Part shown: in pieces, positions 59,870 through 64,000 of the stretch | Layout: the number at the start of each line of letters is the position of its first letter | Numbering within the stretch: position 1 is the first letter of the stretch | NCBI RefSeq assembly: GCF_900142725.1 | Contig: NZ_FRBW01000008.1 | Coordinates: forward strand, 1-64,000 | Direction of reading: 5' to 3' | Length of the DNA: 64,000 nucleotides | DNA from: Roseibium suaedae | Lineage (GTDB): Bacteria > Pseudomonadota > Alphaproteobacteria > Rhizobiales > Stappiaceae | Translations under genes and position numbers: made by a program | Notes under the pieces: generated by a model | Told to the model about the DNA's origin: nothing | Database searches by the model: none | The model's input: only the letters and a program-made list of their open reading frames with translations

Positions 59870-60345
59870 CGTGATGACTGGCCTTGCCGAAATCGACCTC
59901 GGTGATTTGCAGCACGAGCGCCATCAATGCTACCCGCTCATCAGCCCAATCATCCGCGCTCGAACCGGACAAGGCTCCATGCGGCGTCTCCCGCCATAGG
60001 TCCTGGCAATACTGCTCCAGCCAGTCATTCAACGCCGCCAAATTTGGGAAGTCCGGCATCTGTTGCCATAGCTGCGGGCGGGCATCCTGGACGTTCGTTT
60101 CGACCCGCCCCTTCTCCCAGCCTGCTGCCTAATTGCAGAACTCAGAAGCAAAGACATAATGGTTCGTCATCGCCAGGAAGCGGATGTTGACCTGCCGTTC
60201 CTTGACGCGGCCAACGCGATCGACTGCCGTTTTCATATTGTCATAGATCACCCTCGCAGGCACGCCGCCGAAGACCCGGAAGCCGTGCATCTCAATGAAC
60301 GTCAGCACTGGTTTCTTGAGCATATCGTTGACGGCGACCGATGCG
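59870..60345 (-). pseudogene. IS21-type IstA transposase remnant
   Basis: Leftward frames read HGFRVFGGVPARVIYDNMKT and VKERQVNIRFLAMTNHYVFA, then an in-frame TAG, then AAGWEKGRVETNVQDARPQL and LNDWLEQYCQDLWRETPHG. These are the DDE-region and C-terminal blocks of IS21-family IstA. The N-terminal half, the true C-terminus and istB are missing and no terminal repeats were found. It is a relic that lies between the Fic and HipA genes. Confidence 0.82.
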
Positions 60346-60438
60346 GCGTCAGGAAACCAACGGCCATCCGATTTTAGATAGACTAACGCCTTGAATATGC
60401 AACAAGGCTTGATTAGTTGAATTCTGAGCGGCGAGGCA

Positions 60439-61668
60439 CTACTTCGCGAACTCACGATACAGCTCGACCGTCGGTGCGTGCGTATCGACCGCGTCGGCGA
60501 CCTTAGCTGCCATCGGCAGGTTCTTTTTCTCCGCCTCCCATACCGCCCTAAAACGTTCAACTGTCTCGCGTGCCGTGTCGATCACCAACTTTTCGGAAAG
60601 CTCCGCTTTCGCAGCCAGATGCTCCAGTTCGTCCTTCGACAGCGCCGCCATCTTTTTTGTGCGGGAGAAATTGAGCGCCGCCGTATCTTCCCCCTCGATG
60701 TACGGGATAGTCGACAACAGGTCATACGCTGGCGAGAGCGCAGGGGTACGACGATCAGGATAGATGAGCGACCAGTTCTTCAGATGCATGTCGCCATTGC
60801 CAATTAGCGTGCTGAAGATTAGACGCCGGATGAATTCCGCCACGTCGGCTGTGCTAGTTTCGATCCCCAGCACGCGGCCGATCATCCGGTAATTGCCCTT
60901 ATCATATTTGTTGTCGGGAAAGACGCCGAAGACTTGCGCAAAATCCTCGATATGCACCGCTCCCTCCGGCGTGCGGTCAAAACGCTTGATCGCCAGAGCA
61001 TGCCCGTGCAGTTCGCCCACCCCCTGCGGCAGGCCGCTCACGGCATCAAGATCAACCAGTTGGATCTCAGGCACGTCCATGCCCATCATGCGGGCGATGG
61101 TCATCATCGCGAACTCGTTCTCGGGAACGCCGCTATATTGCTGAGACGGCAGCTTCACGATCCACGAGCCCCCCGTGCCCTCGGCCGGAATGGTCAAGCC
61201 GCCACCCTTTCTTTCGTTCTTAAAGGCCGAGAATTTCAGCTGCACACCTGCCAGCGAAAAGCGCAGCGCGTTCGGCCGCGCTTCGACGATAGCCTGCTCG
61301 TCATCCGGAGGCACATCATCCCCTTCGGAGGGATGTACCGTCACAGCCCCAGGCAGGTCACGGCCGAGCATCCAGAGCAGGAAGAATTCCCGCGACGGCT
61401 TCACACCCGCACGATCAGCGAGGTATTTGCGCAACGGTCCTTCCGGCAATAGGTTCGAGAAAAAGGGTGGGACCACCATATTGTATGGCCTGAACTTCGT
61501 GATGAGCGTCCCGAACGGATCTTTCAAGGACAGGCTAAGCGTCGGCCGCTTTTCGTCTTCGATATAAGCATCGTTGAACGCGAAGATGGTGCGCCCGTCC
61601 TGCAGATTTGTAAGGGTCGCAACCGGCTCCCCATACAACCTGACATCGAGTACCGTGACCTTAGGCAT
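60439..61668 (-). CDS. hipA: HipA-like serine/threonine kinase toxin
   Basis: A 409-residue HipA. An N-terminal subdomain (VTVLDVRLYGEPVATL) is followed by the kinase core: the LSLAGVQLKFSAF-type loop (read here as FSLAGVQLKFSAF), SWIVKLPSQQYSGVPENEF, HALAIKRFDRT, the catalytic Asp in IGNGDMHLKNWSLIYPD, and the metal-binding SPAYDLLST. HipA phosphorylates glutamyl-tRNA synthetase in E. coli and causes persistence. It overlaps hipB by 8 bases. Confidence 0.9.
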   Translation of the reverse strand: MPKVTVLDVRLYGEPVATLTNLQDGRTIFAFNDAYIEDEKRPTLSLSLKDPFGTLITKFRPYNMVVPPFFSNLLPEGPLRKYLADRAGVKPSREFFLLWMLGRDLPGAVTVHPSEGDDVPPDDEQAIVEARPNALRFSLAGVQLKFSAFKNERKGGGLTIPAEGTGGSWIVKLPSQQYSGVPENEFAMMTIARMMGMDVPEIQLVDLDAVSGLPQGVGELHGHALAIKRFDRTPEGAVHIEDFAQVFGVFPDNKYDKGNYRMIGRVLGIETSTADVAEFIRRLIFSTLIGNGDMHLKNWSLIYPDRRTPALSPAYDLLSTIPYIEGEDTAALNFSRTKKMAALSKDELEHLAAKAELSEKLVIDTARETVERFRAVWEAEKKNLPMAAKVADAVDTHAPTVELYREFAK

Positions 61669-62251
61669 TATCGTCTTCCTCATCTAGCGCATAGGCCGAG
61701 CGAATGACCGCGTCGTCACGGTCGCGGTGCACCGCGGCGTTGCGTAGGTGTCTTACGGCATGTGCGATCCTTTTCAGTTCCTGACGGGACGGAGGATCCG
61801 CCTGCCACCGGTCGAGGCGTGCAGTCGACTCTTTGAATGTGTCCATCTCCTCGGCAGACAGAGGAAGATGCCGTAAGACCGCGAGGCTATCTTTGAATGT
61901 ATCTGCGTCGGAAGCACTACCGAACCCGCCCCTGTGCTGCGCAAACCACCGTTCAAGGTGCCCCACGAGTTTGCGCTGGTCGGATGTCAGAACATCGCTC
62001 GATGCCGATGTACTGTCGATGATATTGCGGATCGCCGGCATCAGTTTTTTCGGGGCAAGGACGATCTCAAGGTCGAGCGCGCGCGCCACATCCACCAGGC
62101 TGCCAAGTCCGGGCTCCATGGTGCCCCGTTCTATCTGAGAAATATGGCTTTGCGTCAGGCCCGACCGCGCGCTTAGCTCGCGTTGGCTCATTTTCTGCGC
62201 TTCGCGCGTAGCGCGCAGCTTCTGCGTTATATGCTCCGTTTTATACGTCAT
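61661..62251 (-). CDS. hipB: HipB-like XRE antitoxin
   Basis: A 196-residue antitoxin with an XRE helix-turn-helix (AQKMSQRELSARSGLTQSHI, then SQIERGTMEPGLGSL). It is much longer than E. coli HipB (about 88); the extra C-terminal half is helical and charged and may bind HipA or be a separate domain. It is upstream of hipA in the leftward operon and likely autoregulated through the inverted repeat at 62257. Confidence 0.88.
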   Translation of the reverse strand: MTYKTEHITQKLRATREAQKMSQRELSARSGLTQSHISQIERGTMEPGLGSLVDVARALDLEIVLAPKKLMPAIRNIIDSTSASSDVLTSDQRKLVGHLERWFAQHRGGFGSASDADTFKDSLAVLRHLPLSAEEMDTFKESTARLDRWQADPPSRQELKRIAHAVRHLRNAAVHRDRDDAVIRSAYALDEEDDNA

Positions 62252-62256
62252 ATCAT

Positions 62257-62291
62257 TATCCTATATCGAAAGATACGAAACATATAGGATA
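62257..62291. promoter_or_regulatory. Inverted repeat upstream of hipB, candidate operator
   Basis: TATCCTATAT (62257-62266) and ATATAGGATA (62282-62291) are perfect inverted arms, 15 bases apart, starting 6 bases upstream of the hipB ATG. The outer TATCC and GGATA match the half-sites of E. coli HipB operators (TATCC-N8-GGATA), though the spacing is wider. Autorepression is likely. Confidence 0.6.
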
Positions 62292-62639
62292 CTATATAGA
62301 GAATTCCACCGAGCGTCGCAATGAAGATATATGAAAAGGTATCAACACGATTATTTATATGGAATAATATATCATACTGCAGTCTTAGGACTCATAAATT
62401 ACCCATCAGCTCCTATAGCACTCTCATCAGTGCGGGCAGCAGATCAACCTGCGCAAACCCTACAGGCAAAGTATCTGGACATTTATGTAGGCTTGCCCGA
62501 CCGGTTTCCGCCGCGCATGTACGCCGAACTCCTCGAAAAACCGAAAGCCAACCGCCCCGACATCAATCAATCAGTGCATTGTAGCTTTCCTACTTCCCCC
62601 GAGTGCCCCATATCCGTATGGCCTGGCGCGATGCCTTAT
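62292..62639. other. AT-rich non-coding stretch
   Basis: The first 110 bases are very AT-rich with short inverted repeats; a + strand frame from 62331 is open for 144 codons but overlaps the vapC remnant and has no recognisable motif. No gene is called. Confidence 0.4.
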
Positions 62640-63059
62640 TCACTGTATCAGAACTCCCAGGGAGAAAAATTCGAGGCCTTTCGTCTGAAAGTCGTTCAGA
62701 TTTTGCGTGGCCAACCGGCCACCGTTGATACGTGCGATTGCGGCAATCAATCCGTCCGGCGCTGACATGCCGCGTCCCTTTACGGGAGGCTCGCCGATGA
62801 CGTCGCCATATGCCAGTGTCGCTGCTTCCGTCAGTCCAAAGATCCGATCAGCAAATCTGCGCCGCCAGTTCGAAAGCCCTTGTTCGAGACGATAGGCGCG
62901 CTGATCGGGACGGATTTCCTGTATGCCAAACGCTATCTCGGCGATAGCAACCGTCGACAACACCAATTCAGCAGCATGTCATACGAGCCACGCGATCACT
63001 CCCGGTTCAAGAGCCTTTTTCAGTGTTTCCGAGATCACATTAGTGTCCAGGAAAATCAA
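62640..63059 (-). pseudogene. VapC-like PIN toxin with premature stop
   Basis: From a TTG at 63059 the frame reads LIFLDTNVISETLKKALEPG and VIAWLV, then TGA, then HAAELVLSTVAIAEIAFGIQ and GRGMSAPDGLIAAIARINGG with the PIN residues Asp (LDTN), Glu (AEI) and Asp (APDG) all present. The TGA sits where the family has Arg. The rest is intact, but the toxin is probably dead unless the internal start at 62966 is used. It overlaps vapB by 4 bases. Confidence 0.82.
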
Positions 63060-63301
63060 AACTCCGGCCCCAGATGGACCGTACAGTTCTCAAGATCACT
63101 TCCTCAAGATCGATATCGGTCCCAAAGTTTTCTGAAACTCGGGCGTAAAAGCCCGCAGCGGGTTCCTTGCCGACCTCCCTAACCTCGTATGCCTCAAGTG
63201 CTCGCTGGGATATCCGCGATCGAACGGCTATCCCAGCGAGCAAGGCGATGAGCCAAGTCTCGCGCCTTGGCACTGCGTACGGAAAGTTGAGGTTCTGCCA
63301 T
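63056..63301 (-). pseudogene. VapB-like antitoxin, frameshifted
   Basis: The gene begins MAEPQLSVRSAKARDLAHRL and reads into RSIADI, then the frame is lost at an inverted repeat. It resumes in another frame as RALEAYEVREVGKEPAAGFY and GTDIDLEEVI, and the end (ENCTVHLGPEF) needs a second shift. These pieces together match a Phd/VapB-type antitoxin that pairs with this VapC. Both partners of the module are therefore broken. Confidence 0.72.
63200..63241. repeat. 13-bp perfect inverted repeat inside vapB
   Basis: GCTCGCTGGGATA (63200-63212) and TATCCCAGCGAGC (63229-63241) are exact reverse complements 16 bases apart. They flank the point where the antitoxin frame is lost, so one arm may have been copied from the other by template switching (inference). 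Confidence 0.7.
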
Positions 63302-63368
63302 GAGGGATATCCTTTGTTCCCCAAATAGCGAATTGCCGTCAGCTGCCATCACTTTCGCCTGACTGAGG

Positions 63369-64000
63369 TTATTTCGCGGCCAACCCGAATAGAGACTTAG
63401 CCAGCGCCAGCTTTCCTTCCGCAGCCCGGTCGCAGCACGCCCGGAAATATCCACCTGGCGAACAGATTTTGTCTGGATCACGCAGGGCCTTCTCGGCAAC
63501 CACTGCCAGAATTGCCGCAGCAGCTTGTTTTCCTAGCCTGCCACAAGCGTTTGCGTAGGCGGATTCACTGAGGCCAATGCCCACCCTCATGATTTCCGCC
63601 GCTGACATCAATTCTGGCCAGGTGCTGAGTGATAACTCAAAATCACTTTGCACGACCGTGCAGCCGCTTTCCAACAAAGATATGGAAACCGCATCCAGGG
63701 ACGCTGTTCTCTGGAAATCCGCTCTACTTGAGCGGTTCTGCGGGCTCTTGGTGGCAGTTTGACCCGCTACCGGCTCCGCATGCTCCTTTTCAGGAGCTAT
63801 TTCGGCGCCGTAGGCGACGTTAGTTAATAGATGAATTTCATCCGCGTGAGCGGATGTCCGATTATTAGTATAAGAGTCTGGTGAGTTTGTATTAAATAAT
63901 TGGGTGACGTCTATGTCATGCTCGCATGTCATATTATTGTTTTCAGGTACTTTTTCGGCTGTCTGAGCCTCCGCAACTGCTTCAATCAAAAGATCGTACA
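63369..64000 (-). CDS. repC: RepC replication initiator, C-terminal part
   Basis: Partial leftward gene, open to the window edge. The last 100 residues (STWPELMSAAEIMRVGIGLS, RLGKQAAAAILAVVAEKALR, CSPGGYFRACCDRAAEGKLA, LAKSLFGLAAK) have the layout of the RepC C-terminal domain: a regulatory helix, AAAxILAxxxEKA and SPGGYLRxxxxRAxxGxLxL. The upstream linker is polar and rich in Asn, Ser and Glu, as in RepC. RepC initiates replication at an origin inside its own gene. This suggests the window lies on a repABC replicon. repA and repB are outside. Confidence 0.78.
   Translation of the reverse strand, partial: YDLLIEAVAEAQTAEKVPENNNMTCEHDIDVTQLFNTNSPDSYTNNRTSAHADEIHLLTNVAYGAEIAPEKEHAEPVAGQTATKSPQNRSSRADFQRTASLDAVSISLLESGCTVVQSDFELSLSTWPELMSAAEIMRVGIGLSESAYANACGRLGKQAAAAILAVVAEKALRDPDKICSPGGYFRACCDRAAEGKLALAKSLFGLAAK
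63839..63900. other. AT-rich segment in repC, candidate oriV region
   Basis: A hairpin CATCCGC-GTGA-GCGGATG (63839-63856) is followed by an AT-rich tract to about 63900, within the low-complexity linker of repC. In repABC replicons the origin lies in an AT-rich segment inside repC. This is placement by analogy only. Confidence 0.3.

Noticed and set aside
62331-62765. + strand frame of 144 codons
   Set aside because: It has no recognisable motif, starts in a very AT-rich tract and runs over the 3' end of the vapC remnant on the other strand.
1-64000. rRNA, tRNA, integrase or att sites
   Set aside because: No rRNA or tRNA-like sequence and no phage-type integrase was seen, so there is no support for an integrative element rather than a plasmid.

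Overview
The window reads as part of a large repABC-type plasmid or chromid of an alphaproteobacterium, probably a marine Roseibium/Labrenzia- or Rhodobacteraceae-like organism. The evidence is a moderately GC-rich sequence, two TRAP transporters plus a tripartite tricarboxylate (TTT) transporter, a RepC-like C-terminus at the right edge, and a transfer module that closely resembles the Agrobacterium virC/virD region. The taxonomic placement is inference from gene content. No rRNA or tRNA was seen.

Layout. (1) 1-7.9 kb: a catabolic module. A leftward operon (acyl-CoA ligase, MaoC-like dehydratase, TRAP DctQ/DctP/DctM) diverges from a rightward IclR regulator, a PaaI-like thioesterase and a CaiB-type CoA-transferase. 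(2) 8.1-19.7 kb: one long leftward operon (2-hydroxyacid dehydrogenase, RraA-like aldolase, TctC, TctB, TctA, COG3618 amidohydrolase, second TctC, TRAP DctP/DctQ/DctM, SMP-30 lactonase), headed by a divergent LysR gene. It carries two unrelated importer classes and looks like organic-acid or lactone catabolism. (3) 19.8-26.1 kb: a mobilisation module. Leftward virD1, virD2 and virD4 diverge from rightward virC1 and virC2. The gap between them holds a textbook nic site with an inverted repeat and a 272-bp array of 34 degenerate 8-bp units kept in perfect register. No virB genes lie in the window. (4) 26.2-26.8 kb: a ParDE-type toxin-antitoxin pair.

(5) 27.8-48.8 kb: an envelope/stress cluster. 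It contains a PRC-barrel protein, a 2866-residue cyclic beta-1,2-glucan synthase-like protein, two transglutaminase-like proteins, an HWE/HisKA_2 histidine kinase, NhaA, a Crp/Fnr regulator, HflK/HflC, several very small membrane or basic proteins, and a broken DUF992 gene. (6) 48.8-58.1 kb: leftward plasmid accessory genes (TrbM-like, ParB-like, DUF932, DNA methylase, small unknowns), separated by two families of long non-coding repeats. (7) 58.3-63.3 kb: a Fic-domain protein whose motif lacks the catalytic His, an IS21 remnant, HipAB, and a decayed VapBC pair. (8) 63.4-64.0 kb: the C-terminus of RepC.

The most distinctive system is the compact Ti-plasmid-like relaxosome: VirD2 and VirD1 for nicking, VirC1 and VirC2 as transfer-enhancer binders, VirD4 as coupling protein, an oriT, and an 8-bp repeat array placed where an overdrive-like enhancer could work. 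The second is a roughly 450-bp structured repeat that sits at the start codons of two unrelated leftward genes.
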